NCBI GenBank assembly: GCA_959600835.1
Contig: CAUGNQ010000057.1
Coordinates: 1 to 12,582, forward strand
DNA: 12,582 nucleotides
Origin: an uncultured Collinsella sp.
GTDB taxonomy: Bacteria; Actinomycetota; Coriobacteriia; Coriobacteriales; Coriobacteriaceae
Direction: 5' to 3'
The notes beneath the pieces are model-generated. The model saw only the letters and a program-made list of their open reading frames with translations. It was not told the origin of the DNA and searched no databases. Position numbers and translations under genes: made by a program. Of this stretch, positions 1 through 7,260 are shown piece after piece. Position 1 is the first letter of the stretch; every line of letters begins with the position of its first letter.

Positions 1-100
1 CGAGCTCCTTGAGCTCCGGCATATTGGCAAGTTCGCTCTTGTTGCGGGCGAGCTCCAAATCGATCTGTTGCAGCTTGAGTAGCGTAGCGCCGGCGCTCAT
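1..100 (-). CDS. Coiled-coil / zinc-ribbon protein, N-terminal fragment
   Basis: Only the first 33 codons are in the window; the gene runs off the left edge. The visible protein begins MSAGATLLKLQQIDLELARN, with an LxxLQxIDxEL pattern and charged heptad-like spacing. This is how the long helical hairpin starts in the actinobacterial family of coiled-coil proteins with a C-terminal C4 zinc ribbon. The zinc ribbon itself would lie outside the window, so the assignment rests on the N-terminus and on position: this family usually follows a Nif3-like gene in actinobacteria. The ATG overlaps the TGA of the Nif3-like gene (ATGA), and a strong AAAGGAGAG sits inside the end of that gene, so the two are probably translationally coupled. 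Function is not established; a nucleic-acid-binding role has been suggested for the family. Confidence 0.72.
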   Translation of the reverse strand, partial: MSAGATLLKLQQIDLELARNKSELANMPELKEL

Positions 101-906
101 AAGTTCTCTCCTTTTGTCACAGTCCACCATTGGCAAGGGTTCAGTATTTTAATCGCATGACGGGGGTCGGCCCCGGCGTCAACTGCAGAGTTCATCAATA
201 TATCAACGAACGGCTCCTCGGAGCGGTCGTGGCCGAGCAAGATCACCGGCAGCCCGCGCAAGGCAAGGTCTTGCGCCACGTGGTAGCCCGCCTCGCCCGT
301 CACGACAACATCTGCGCCCGCGGCGATGGCGAGCTCTCCGAAGTCGCCCAGGGAGCCGCCCAAAATGGCGACGGTGCGGCACGGGCGATCAGCTTTGCCC
401 CACACACGCGGGTCGCTGCCAAAGGCCGTGGCAGCACGGGTGGCAAGATCGCGCAGCGTGCACGGGTCGTTGAGCGTTGCAAGTGCGCCCAGGCCGGTGG
501 CCTCGGGGTCGTCCACGTGCTCCAGTGAGCTCACGGGTGCGGCACCCAGCAGCTTGCTCAGGCAGACACGGGCTTCGTGCGAGCGGTCCAGGTTGGTGTG
601 GAGCGAGATAATGCTCACCCCGCAGCGGGCAGCCTCGTAGAGGGCCGCACTGCACTGGGGTCGTGTGGCATCCGCCGGACAAAAGGCCTCGGGTGCCTTG
701 ATGTATATGGGATGATGCGTCAGCAGCACGTTGGCGCTTGCTTCTTGGGCGCGGCGAACATTAGCCTCAGTCGCATCGAGTGCGCAGGCAACGCCGGTGA
801 TCTCCGCGGCCGGATCGCCAACGGAGAGTCCTACGTGGTCCCAGGGCTCGGTGTCCGTCTTGGGATAGCGTGCCAGTAGCGCGCGCTCGAGCTCGGCGAC
901 GATCAT
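97..906 (-). CDS. Nif3-like dinuclear metal center protein (YbgI/YqfO family)
   Basis: 269 residues, the size of a single-copy Nif3 domain without the insert found in longer Bacillus-type members. The family forms toroidal hexamers with a dinuclear metal site in each subunit; the physiological reaction is unsettled, with hydrolase/GTP-cyclohydrolase-like and metallochaperone roles proposed. Visible landmarks are W22-D-H-V-G-L near the N-terminus (usually WDNVGL), the ligand pair H64-H65 in LTHHP, D107 in HTNLD, and the C-terminal GHDRSEE motif with H226 and E230. All expected metal ligands are therefore present. The start is the ATG overlapping the TGA of the cysteine desulfurase gene (ATGA); its Shine-Dalgarno is weak (AGGT), so translation likely depends on the upstream gene. 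Downstream it overlaps the zinc-ribbon gene in the same way. Family assignment is secure, function is not. Confidence 0.93.
   Translation of the reverse strand: MIVAELERALLARYPKTDTEPWDHVGLSVGDPAAEITGVACALDATEANVRRAQEASANVLLTHHPIYIKAPEAFCPADATRPQCSAALYEAARCGVSIISLHTNLDRSHEARVCLSKLLGAAPVSSLEHVDDPEATGLGALATLNDPCTLRDLATRAATAFGSDPRVWGKADRPCRTVAILGGSLGDFGELAIAAGADVVVTGEAGYHVAQDLALRGLPVILLGHDRSEEPFVDILMNSAVDAGADPRHAIKILNPCQWWTVTKGENL
106..114 (-). promoter_or_regulatory. Shine-Dalgarno for the zinc-ribbon gene, inside the Nif3-like gene
   Basis: Read on the minus strand this is AAAGGAGAG, 5 nt before the ATG at 98-100. It fixes the start of the left-edge gene and lies within the last codons of the Nif3-like gene, as expected for termination-reinitiation across the ATGA overlap. 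Confidence 0.75.
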
Positions 907-2081
907 GCGGCACCTGCGATCGAGAGCAGCGTCTGGGCAAACTCGTCCAGATCGTCCGGATTCACGCGGTCGTCAAAGGAAATGCGCAGTGCACCTAGTG
1001 CCTGCTCGCGACCAATGCCCATGGCGCTGAGCACATGGCTCGGGTCCATGCTGCCGCTCGAGCACGCCGAGCCGGCCGAAACCTCAAAGCCGGCGGCATC
1101 GAGCTTGACGATGAGCTCCTCGGAGTCCATGCCATCAACGTAGATCGACACCATGCCCGGCAGGCGATCGGCCTGTGCGTAGTCGCCCATGGTGGCATGA
1201 ATACGCGGATGAGCCGTAAGCGTGGCGTAGAGCTTGTCGGAAAGGGCTTGCAGCTTCGCGCGCTCCTGAGCCACATGGGGCGTCAGAGATGAGGCGGCAG
1301 CGGCAAAGGCGAGCTGCGTTCGCAGGTCTTGCGTGCCGGCACGACGACCGGCCTCCTGTCCGCCGCCAAAGATGCGCGGGCGCAGCGGCGTGCGGCTCTT
1401 AAGGTAGAGTGCGCCAGATGCCACGGGACCGCCAATCTTGTGGGCTGCGACGGACATGGCGTCGACGCCCAGCTCGGTGACATCGAGCGGAATATGCAGA
1501 TACCCCTGGATGGCATCGGTGTGGAACAGGGCGCCAACGGTATGCGTGGCCGCGGCAAGCTCGCGGATGGGCTGCACCACGCCGGTCTCGTTGTTGGCAA
1601 CCATGATGCTCACGAGCGCCACGTCGTCGCCTAGCAGCTCGACAAGCGTGGCAGGCTTAATGTAGCCCATGCGGCAGGGCTTCACCAGGTCGACGGTAAA
1701 GCCGGCGGCACGCAGCAACGGCAGGTTGTCCAGAATCGAATCGTGCTCGATGGCCGAAACGATTACACGATTGCGCTTGCGATCGCGCTGACGAGCGCCC
1801 TCGGCAAGACCGAGCAGCGCCAGCTGGTTGGCTTCGGTGCCGCCGTTGGTCAGTACAATCTCGGACGGGCGGACGCGCGCGCCAAAGCTGCGGGCGATCT
1901 CGCGACGTGCAACCTCCAGACGCGTGGCAGCCTTGCGGCCGAGCGAATGCAGCGAGTTGGGGTTGACGCCGGCAAGCTCGCTGTCGTCGTATTCGCGCTG
2001 CGCAAGGAGCGCCTCGGCGCGCATGGGCGTCGAGGCGGCATAGTCAAGATTCACGGGTATGCGGTTTTGACCTGCGGTCAT
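903..2081 (-). CDS. Cysteine desulfurase, IscS/NifS type (class V aminotransferase fold)
   Basis: 392 residues. It is a PLP enzyme that removes sulfur from L-cysteine as an enzyme-bound persulfide, giving alanine, for iron-sulfur cluster assembly or tRNA thiolation. Visible features: LDYAASTP at 12-19; TNGGTEAN at 78-85 for phosphate binding; H113 in AIEHDS, which stacks on PLP; N163-N164-E165-T166-G; D189 and Q192; the Schiff-base lysine K215 in AAHKIGGP; GGGQEAGRRAGT near 239-250; and the catalytic C340 in GSACSSGS followed by PSHVL. The cysteine loop is of the long, IscS-like (group I) kind rather than SufS-like. The usual GPKG after the lysine is GPVASG here. No IscU/SufU scaffold or mnmA is adjacent, so the sulfur acceptor is unknown. 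The start ATG follows the rpe stop by 6 nt; a GGAGG lies inside the rpe end. Confidence 0.95.
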   Translation of the reverse strand: MTAGQNRIPVNLDYAASTPMRAEALLAQREYDDSELAGVNPNSLHSLGRKAATRLEVARREIARSFGARVRPSEIVLTNGGTEANQLALLGLAEGARQRDRKRNRVIVSAIEHDSILDNLPLLRAAGFTVDLVKPCRMGYIKPATLVELLGDDVALVSIMVANNETGVVQPIRELAAATHTVGALFHTDAIQGYLHIPLDVTELGVDAMSVAAHKIGGPVASGALYLKSRTPLRPRIFGGGQEAGRRAGTQDLRTQLAFAAAASSLTPHVAQERAKLQALSDKLYATLTAHPRIHATMGDYAQADRLPGMVSIYVDGMDSEELIVKLDAAGFEVSAGSACSSGSMDPSHVLSAMGIGREQALGALRISFDDRVNPDDLDEFAQTLLSIAGAA

Positions 2082-2087
2082 AAGGGT

Positions 2088-2759
2088 TTATGCCTCCTGT
2101 GCGGCCTCGTTGCCCAGCTTCTGCAGCAGCGCAACCTCGGCAGCGGGATCTTCGGACTTAAATACGGCAGAACCGGCCACGAGCACGTTGGCGCCGGCCT
2201 TGACGACCTCGACAATGTTCTTGGAAGAAATGCCACCGTCGACCTCGATGAGGGGCGAAACGCCGTGACGCTCGCACATGGCCCTGAGCTCGTGGAGCTT
2301 AGCGATGGTGCCCGGGATAAAGCTCTGACCGCCAAAGCCCGGGTTCACGCTCATGAGCAGCACCATATCGACGACGTCGATGATGCTCTCCAGCACGCAC
2401 ACGGGGGTGGCGGGGTTGAGCACCACGCCGGCCTTAACGCCGCGCTGCTGCAGATGGGTGAGCGTGCGGTGCAGGTGCGTGGAGGCCTCGTAGTGTACGG
2501 TGATCATATCGGCGCCGGCGTCTGCGTACCAATCGACCGTCTCGTCGGGGTTCGACACCATGAGGTGCGCGTCGACCGGTACATTGGTGGAGCGCTTGAC
2601 GGCCTTGAGGATGTCAACGCCAAAGGTGAGGTTGCCGGTAAAGTGGCCGTCCATGACGTCGAAGTGCACGTAGTCGGCACCGGCGATCTTGTCGAGTTCG
2701 CCCTTGAGGTTGGCCATGTCGGCCGAGAGGACGGACGGAGCGATTTTAATGGAACCCAT
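2088..2759 (-). CDS. rpe: Ribulose-phosphate 3-epimerase
   Basis: 223 residues, the normal size of this TIM-barrel enzyme, which interconverts D-ribulose 5-phosphate and D-xylulose 5-phosphate in the pentose phosphate pathway. It opens with IAPSVLSADMANL, the family signature. The metal and acid/base residues are H32 and D34 in VHFDVMDG, H65 in AHLMV, and D174 in IEVDGGI. LLMSVNPGFGGQSFIP at 134-149 is the conserved phosphate/substrate loop. One oddity: the active-site loop reads DGHFTGNLTFG where the family normally has DGHFVPN, so Val-Pro is replaced by Thr-Gly at 41-42. The start ATG has an AGAAAGG Shine-Dalgarno in the 18-nt gap after gpsA. Confidence 0.97.
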   Translation of the reverse strand: MGSIKIAPSVLSADMANLKGELDKIAGADYVHFDVMDGHFTGNLTFGVDILKAVKRSTNVPVDAHLMVSNPDETVDWYADAGADMITVHYEASTHLHRTLTHLQQRGVKAGVVLNPATPVCVLESIIDVVDMVLLMSVNPGFGGQSFIPGTIAKLHELRAMCERHGVSPLIEVDGGISSKNIVEVVKAGANVLVAGSAVFKSEDPAAEVALLQKLGNEAAQEA

Positions 2760-2777
2760 GGTAGTAGCCTTTCTGCG

Positions 2778-3785
2778 CTAGTCGGTGAGTCCGTAGAACT
2801 CTTGAGAAGGGACGCGGTCGGTGAGAATCTCGAGCGCCCTATCCAAAGTAACACCGTTGTAGAGCGTTTGCTCCACGGCAAAGGTGAGCGGAATGTCTAC
2901 GCCCAGTGAACGGGCGAGTTCGCTCACGCTGCGGGCTGCGACGGCGCCCTCGACCACCATATGCGTACGCGTCTGGTACTCGTCGAGCGACACGCCGTGG
3001 GCAAACTCGTAGCCAAAGGTGCGGTTGCGCGAATGCTCCGAGGTACAGGTGGCAATGAGGTCGCCCATGCCGGCAAGTCCCATGCAGGTCATGGCCTGGC
3101 CGCCGCGGGCGTGCACCAGACGGCTGATCTCGGCCAGGCCGCGCGTCATGATGAGGGCGAGCGTGTTGTCGCCCGCACCAGAACCGGCGGAAATGCCGCA
3201 CACGATGGCGATGACGTTTTTCATAGCGCCGCAAACCTCGACACCGGTCATATCCTGCGACAGGTAGATGCGGAAGGCCGTGGACAGCAGCAGCTCCTTA
3301 AAGGTCTCCCCCACCTGCTGGTCCTCGCTGGCGATGACGGCGGCAGAGAGCCCGCCGCGGCAAATCTCCTCGGCATGGTTGGGGCCCGAGAGCGCCGCGA
3401 CACGCGACTCGTTGCCGATCTCACTGGCGATTACCTCACTCATAAGCAGGCCGGATTCGGGCTCAATACCCTTGGTAAGGCAGAGTGCCGGGGTGTCGGC
3501 GGCGATGAAGGGTGCTGCCTGATGGCATACGCTGCGCAGGTGCGTGGAGGGCACGGCAAAGATGATGGCCTCGGCGCCGTCGAGCGCCTGCGACAGGTCC
3601 GTGGCGGCGACAACGTTGCCGGGCAGCTCGTAGTCCACCAGATACCGGGGATTGCGGTGCTCGGCATTGATGCCGGTGGCCGTCTGCTCGCTATGGGCCC
3701 ACATGGTCACGCGCTCGGCTCGCTCGGCGGCGAGGCCGGCGACGGCGGTTCCCCAGGAGCCGGAGCCAATCAGCGCAACATTCAT
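2778..3785 (-). CDS. gpsA: NAD(P)-dependent glycerol-3-phosphate dehydrogenase
   Basis: 335 residues, typical length. It reduces dihydroxyacetone phosphate to sn-glycerol 3-phosphate in the cytosol, supplying the backbone for phospholipids. The Rossmann nucleotide site is GSGSWGT at 7-13; further landmarks are N45-P-R-Y-L, FAVPSTHLR at 76-84, TKGIE with K105, SGPNHAEEI at 133-141, the catalytic K189 in GAMKN, the GDNTLALIMTRGLAE helix, and GLAGMGDLIATCTSEHSRN close to the glycerol-phosphate site. It lies 9 nt after plsY, the enzyme that consumes its product. The Shine-Dalgarno TAGGAGAGAG begins with the plsY stop codon itself, so the start is well fixed and coupled translation is likely. Confidence 0.97.
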   Translation of the reverse strand: MNVALIGSGSWGTAVAGLAAERAERVTMWAHSEQTATGINAEHRNPRYLVDYELPGNVVAATDLSQALDGAEAIIFAVPSTHLRSVCHQAAPFIAADTPALCLTKGIEPESGLLMSEVIASEIGNESRVAALSGPNHAEEICRGGLSAAVIASEDQQVGETFKELLLSTAFRIYLSQDMTGVEVCGAMKNVIAIVCGISAGSGAGDNTLALIMTRGLAEISRLVHARGGQAMTCMGLAGMGDLIATCTSEHSRNRTFGYEFAHGVSLDEYQTRTHMVVEGAVAARSVSELARSLGVDIPLTFAVEQTLYNGVTLDRALEILTDRVPSQEFYGLTD

Positions 3786-3787
3786 GA

Positions 3788-3797
3788 CTCTCTCCTA
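3788..3797 (-). promoter_or_regulatory. gpsA Shine-Dalgarno fused to the plsY stop
   Basis: On the minus strand this reads TAGGAGAGAG: its first three bases are the TAG stop of plsY, and GGAGAG follows directly, 2 nt before the ATG at 3785 when counted from the end of the purine run. A ribosome terminating on plsY would therefore sit on the gpsA initiation site. Confidence 0.7.
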
Positions 3798-4478
3798 CTT
3801 ATCGTCGGGCTCGGTGACGCGCTTGGTAAACGAGAGCTTGGACTCCTTACCGGCCATGAGCTTTTGGATATTCGAGCGATGGGCCCACACCACGGTGATG
3901 CCGATCATCGCCATGCAGAACTTGAGGCCCAGGCTGCTGTACGGAAAGACCGCGCAAGCAGCGATAGGAAGTCCGATGGCCGCGGCAAGCGAACCCACTG
4001 ACACATACTTGGTGATGGCGACGGCTACGATAAACATGCCCAGCAGCGACAGGCCAATAGGCCAGTACCAGGCGAGGATGACACCCAGACCAACTGCGAT
4101 ACCCTTGCCGCCGTGGAAGTTGAGATAGGGCGAGAAGATATGGCCCCACACGGCTGCCAGGCAAATGACACCGAGCATCCAGTCGCCGGGGGCTCCGGGC
4201 GCCATGATGTTCGGCGGAAATCCATAGCCCACGCTCGCGATGAACGGACGGGCGATGACAACGCAGATGGCGCCCTTAAGGCAGTCGAGCAGCAGCGTGA
4301 GCGCGGCCACCTTGGGGCCGGCTACGCGCAGGGCGTTGGTGGTGCCGATGTTACCGGAGCCCGCCTTGCGAATGTCGGTGTGGTTAAACACGCGGCCCAA
4401 GATCAGGCCAAACGGAATCGCTCCGATAAAGAACGAGACCACGGCGCAGATGGCGGTCAGCAGAATCGGATTATGCAT
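3795..4478 (-). CDS. plsY: Acyl-phosphate:glycerol-3-phosphate acyltransferase
   Basis: 227 residues, an integral membrane protein. It transfers the acyl group from acyl-phosphate to glycerol 3-phosphate to give lysophosphatidate, the first acylation step in bacteria with the PlsX/PlsY pathway. The three PlsY loops are visible: SGNIGTTN at 41-48, GHIFSPYLNFHGGKG at 112-126, and HRSNIQKLMAGKESK at 200-214. Hydrophobic helices lie between them (roughly 5-30, 54-80, 98-112, 127-156, 160-198). In the second loop the usual FKGGKG is FHGGKG. I chose the ATG at 4476-4478 because it has AAGGAG upstream inside der and gives a normal N-terminus; the in-frame extension further upstream is der sequence read in another frame. 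The first 8 nt (ATGCATAA) overlap the end of der. plsX is not in the window. Confidence 0.96.
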   Translation of the reverse strand: MHNPILLTAICAVVSFFIGAIPFGLILGRVFNHTDIRKAGSGNIGTTNALRVAGPKVAALTLLLDCLKGAICVVIARPFIASVGYGFPPNIMAPGAPGDWMLGVICLAAVWGHIFSPYLNFHGGKGIAVGLGVILAWYWPIGLSLLGMFIVAVAITKYVSVGSLAAAIGLPIAACAVFPYSSLGLKFCMAMIGITVVWAHRSNIQKLMAGKESKLSFTKRVTEPDDK

Positions 4479-5805
4479 CCTTTTGCTCCTTCTTCCTAAA
4501 GAAGAGTCGAATGGGCGTGCCGGCAAAGTCGAAGGTCGAGCGCATGCGGTTCTCCACGTAGCGCTGGTAGGTGTCGTTGACCAGGTCACTGTGGTTGACG
4601 AAGAACGTGAACGTCGGCGGGTTGACGCCCGTCTGGGTCACGTAGTGCATGCGCAGGCGGCGCTTGCCGTCCACCACGGTATGACCGAACTCGCGCAGGT
4701 CGGTGAGGAACGCGTTGAGGCGCGAGGTGCTAATCTTCTGCGAGCGCGTCTTTTCGGCGGCGTCTACCATCGCCCAGATCTTCTCGACGCTGCGGCCGGT
4801 GAGAGCAGAGATGCGCAGGTACTGGGCCCAGGGAGCCATGACGCCCAGACGGCGGTCGATGGTCTCCATGCAGGCCTCGCGCTTACGGTCGTCGTCGAGC
4901 AGATCCCACTTGTTGAGCAGCACAACGATGGCGCAGCCGCGCTCGATGGCAAGACCCATGACCTTCTGGTCCTGCTCGGTAACGCCCACGGAGGCGTCGA
5001 CGACGAGCAGCGCCACGTCGGCGCGGTCGATGGCGCGCAGGCCGCGGACCATGGAGTAGTACTCGATGTTCTCGTACACGGTGCTCTTCTTGCGAATGCC
5101 CGCGGTGTCGACCATGCGGTAGTGCTTGCCGTTACGCTCGACGACAGTGTCGATGGCGTCGCGCGTCGTGCCGGCAATGTTGGACACGATAGAACGGTCG
5201 GCGCCCAGGATGCGGTTGAACAGCGACGACTTGCCGGCGTTGGGGCGGCCGATGATGGCCACGTTCAGCGCGTCGGGGAACTCATCGGCGACCTCGTCTT
5301 CTTCCTCGGGAAGCAGGGCCACGATATCGTCGAGCAGGTCGCCCGTGCCATGGCCATGCAGGGCCGAGAGCGGCGTGGGCTCGCCGATACCGAGCGAATA
5401 GAACTCCCAGATGCTGTCGTTTTCGCGATCGGGGTTGTCGAGCTTGTTCACCAGCAGAAAGACCGGCTTGTCGCAGCGCTTGAGCATGCGGGCGACCGAC
5501 TCGTCCTCTTCGGTGACGCCGGTGCGGCCATCGACTACAAACAGGATGACTGCGGCTTCCTCGGCGGCGGCGAGCGCCTGGTCGCGGATGGACGTGGCAA
5601 AGACGTCGTCGCTCTTGAGCGGCTCGATACCGCCCGTGTCGACGATGGTGAACTCGCGGCCGTTCCAATCGGCCGTGTGATACGAGCGGTCGCGCGTGAC
5701 GCCGCGAGACTCGTGGATGATGGCGTCCGAGGTCTGGGCCAGGCGGTTAACGAGCGTGGATTTGCCCACGTTGGGGCGTCCGACGACGGCGACGATAGGT
5801 TTCAT
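4471..5805 (-). CDS. der: Ribosome-assembly GTPase Der (EngA)
   Basis: 444 residues with two GTPase domains in tandem followed by a KH-like domain, the arrangement unique to Der. It acts in late assembly of the 50S ribosomal subunit. Domain 1: P-loop GRPNVGKS at 9-16, switch threonine in RGVTRD, DTGG at 56-59, NKLD at 120-123. An acidic linker (PEEEDEVADE, about 166-175) leads to domain 2: GRPNAGKS at 186-193, GTTRD at 212-216, DTAG at 233-236, NKWD at 298-301. The KH-like domain follows, with PPTFTFFVNH and FAGTPIRLFFRKKE near the end. The start is the ATG giving MKPIVAVVGRP, 10 nt after the DUF512 gene; its Shine-Dalgarno AAAGGAGAG overlaps the upstream stop. An open extension of 57 codons upstream is rejected because it reads through the DUF512 gene out of frame. 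Confidence 0.97.
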   Translation of the reverse strand: MKPIVAVVGRPNVGKSTLVNRLAQTSDAIIHESRGVTRDRSYHTADWNGREFTIVDTGGIEPLKSDDVFATSIRDQALAAAEEAAVILFVVDGRTGVTEEDESVARMLKRCDKPVFLLVNKLDNPDRENDSIWEFYSLGIGEPTPLSALHGHGTGDLLDDIVALLPEEEDEVADEFPDALNVAIIGRPNAGKSSLFNRILGADRSIVSNIAGTTRDAIDTVVERNGKHYRMVDTAGIRKKSTVYENIEYYSMVRGLRAIDRADVALLVVDASVGVTEQDQKVMGLAIERGCAIVVLLNKWDLLDDDRKREACMETIDRRLGVMAPWAQYLRISALTGRSVEKIWAMVDAAEKTRSQKISTSRLNAFLTDLREFGHTVVDGKRRLRMHYVTQTGVNPPTFTFFVNHSDLVNDTYQRYVENRMRSTFDFAGTPIRLFFRKKEQKDA

Positions 5806-5808
5806 CTG

Positions 5809-5817
5809 CTCTCCTTT
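5809..5817 (-). promoter_or_regulatory. der Shine-Dalgarno overlapping the upstream stop
   Basis: On the minus strand this is AAAGGAGAG, 3 nt before the der ATG; its first A residues are shared with the TAA stop of the DUF512 gene. It decides the der start in favour of the short form. Confidence 0.72.
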
Positions 5818-7258
5818 AATGGGTAGGTTCAGTGGAAGTGTTAGAGTCGGCAGGCACAATGCCAAGGATATGCTCCAGGGTATCGAGCAGCTCATGCGGC
5901 ATGGTTGACACCACATGAACCTCGGCGCCGCGACTGGTAAGGCTTGCGAGTAAATCGTCACGATGATACTCGTCAAGCGTCATGCCGTCAGCGTTGAACA
6001 TGAGCTTAGGCACAAAGAGCATAACCCCCGACAGATCTTGGGGCAGCTGCTCCAAGATGTCACACGCGACGATGAGGCCGGTCACGTCCACGTTGCCGCC
6101 AAAGTAGCGGTTCTTGATGGCCGTGACAGTGCCGGCGAGTCCCTGGGGCGACTCCACAAAGCGGGCCACCGTGTCGCGTGCGCTGGCGCCCGAGAGGCAC
6201 AGCAGATGCTGGCTGCGGGCGGCGATGGCCTCGCGGACGCGGGCCAGACGCTCGGTATAGGCGGCAAGCACGTCGTCGGTCTCGTCTAGATACGAGCGGA
6301 TCATGCCGATGCCGTCGTAGTACTGCGGGTAACCGTCGTAAAAGTCTGCCTCTGGAGGATCGATGCCGGCGTCCAGATAGAACTCGTCGCTCATCTGGAA
6401 GGTGTGGCGGCCAAAGCGCTCATAGGCGCGGTCCTGGAACGGTCGGATCATGGCAATGGTCTCGCGCGCCAGTTCGGGCTTGTCGCTGTATGACCAGCTA
6501 AAGCGGTTTTGGTGTTTGGTAAAACCGAGCGGCACAATGCCCAGGCTTGTGATTTGCTCGTGCTCCTCGCAAAAGCGCAGGGTCTTTTCCAGCTCCTCGC
6601 CGTCGTTCATGCCGGGGCACAACACGATCTGCGCGTGAATCTCGATGCCGGCGGCCATGATGGTCTCGAGTACGTCCATGCCTCGCTGGGCGTTACGGCC
6701 CATCATACGACGGCGGACGTCGGGGCTCACAGCGTGGACCGACACGTTCATGGGACTCATGTTGCGCTGGATGACGTTTTGCACGTCCTCGTCGGTGAGG
6801 TTCGTAAGCGTGACAAAGTTGCCTTGCAAAAAGCTTAGGCGATAGTCGTCGTCGCGAATATAGAGCGTGGAGCGGCCGCCCTTGGGGAGCATGGTCATAA
6901 AGCAGAACACGCAGGCGTTGACGCAGGTACGCATGCCGTCGAAGATGGGGCCATCGAACTCCAAACCCCAATCCTCGCCGGGAAAGCGGTCGAGCTCGAC
7001 GGGGGTGACGGTGCCGTCGCGCGGGTCGAAAACCTCGAGGTCGACGGTATCATCGTCGGCCTCCCAGAGCCACACGATCATGTCGGTGAGCGCCTCACCG
7101 TTGACCGTGAGCACGCGCATGCCCGGCTCGATACCCACATCCCACGCGGGCGATTCGGGACGCACGTTCTTGACGAGCGCGCCCTCACCCGGCTCGGGGT
7201 CGCGGCTGCGCCCGTAATCGGCCACCTCGGCGGCGTATGCGGGTACGGTCTGGTCCAT
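5816..7258 (-). CDS. PDZ / radical-SAM-like DUF512 protein
   Basis: 480 residues, the usual length for this widespread family of putative iron-sulfur oxidoreductases of unknown function, which often sits next to der. The N-terminus (about 25-75) is PDZ-like: GALVKNVRPESPAWDVGIEP followed by GMRVLTVNGE. A cysteine cluster C112-x3-C116-x2-C119 (CVNACVFC) is the likely 4Fe-4S/radical-SAM ligand set; RDDDYRLSFLQGNFVTLTN at 135-153 is the conserved block after it. A TIM-barrel-like part follows (NVSVHAVSP, IVLCPGMNDGEEL) and the DUF512 domain fills roughly 280-455 (DEFYLDAG, then YPQYYDGIGM at 310-319). Two normally conserved segments differ from the forms I recall: FCFMTMLP instead of FCFIDQLP, and PQYYDG instead of PQxENG. 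The start ATG lies 2 nt after ispH; its AAGGAG is about 14 nt upstream, so initiation is probably coupled. Confidence 0.9.
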   Translation of the reverse strand: MDQTVPAYAAEVADYGRSRDPEPGEGALVKNVRPESPAWDVGIEPGMRVLTVNGEALTDMIVWLWEADDDTVDLEVFDPRDGTVTPVELDRFPGEDWGLEFDGPIFDGMRTCVNACVFCFMTMLPKGGRSTLYIRDDDYRLSFLQGNFVTLTNLTDEDVQNVIQRNMSPMNVSVHAVSPDVRRRMMGRNAQRGMDVLETIMAAGIEIHAQIVLCPGMNDGEELEKTLRFCEEHEQITSLGIVPLGFTKHQNRFSWSYSDKPELARETIAMIRPFQDRAYERFGRHTFQMSDEFYLDAGIDPPEADFYDGYPQYYDGIGMIRSYLDETDDVLAAYTERLARVREAIAARSQHLLCLSGASARDTVARFVESPQGLAGTVTAIKNRYFGGNVDVTGLIVACDILEQLPQDLSGVMLFVPKLMFNADGMTLDEYHRDDLLASLTSRGAEVHVVSTMPHELLDTLEHILGIVPADSNTSTEPTH

Positions 7259-7260
7259 GG

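Noticed and set aside
1743..4001. Two long plus-strand open frames (388 and 346 codons)
   Set aside because: They are antisense to the cysteine desulfurase, rpe and gpsA, have no family resemblance, and lack proper ribosome binding sites.
4240..5826. A 528-codon open frame on the plus strand
   Set aside because: It lies entirely opposite plsY and der, which have unmistakable motifs. Its product is a Val/Ala/His/Asp-rich string with no recognisable domain, as expected for the complement of a GC-rich gene.
5806..5976. 57-codon N-terminal extension of der
   Set aside because: It reads through the end of the DUF512 gene out of frame, lacks family similarity, and the short start has an excellent Shine-Dalgarno.
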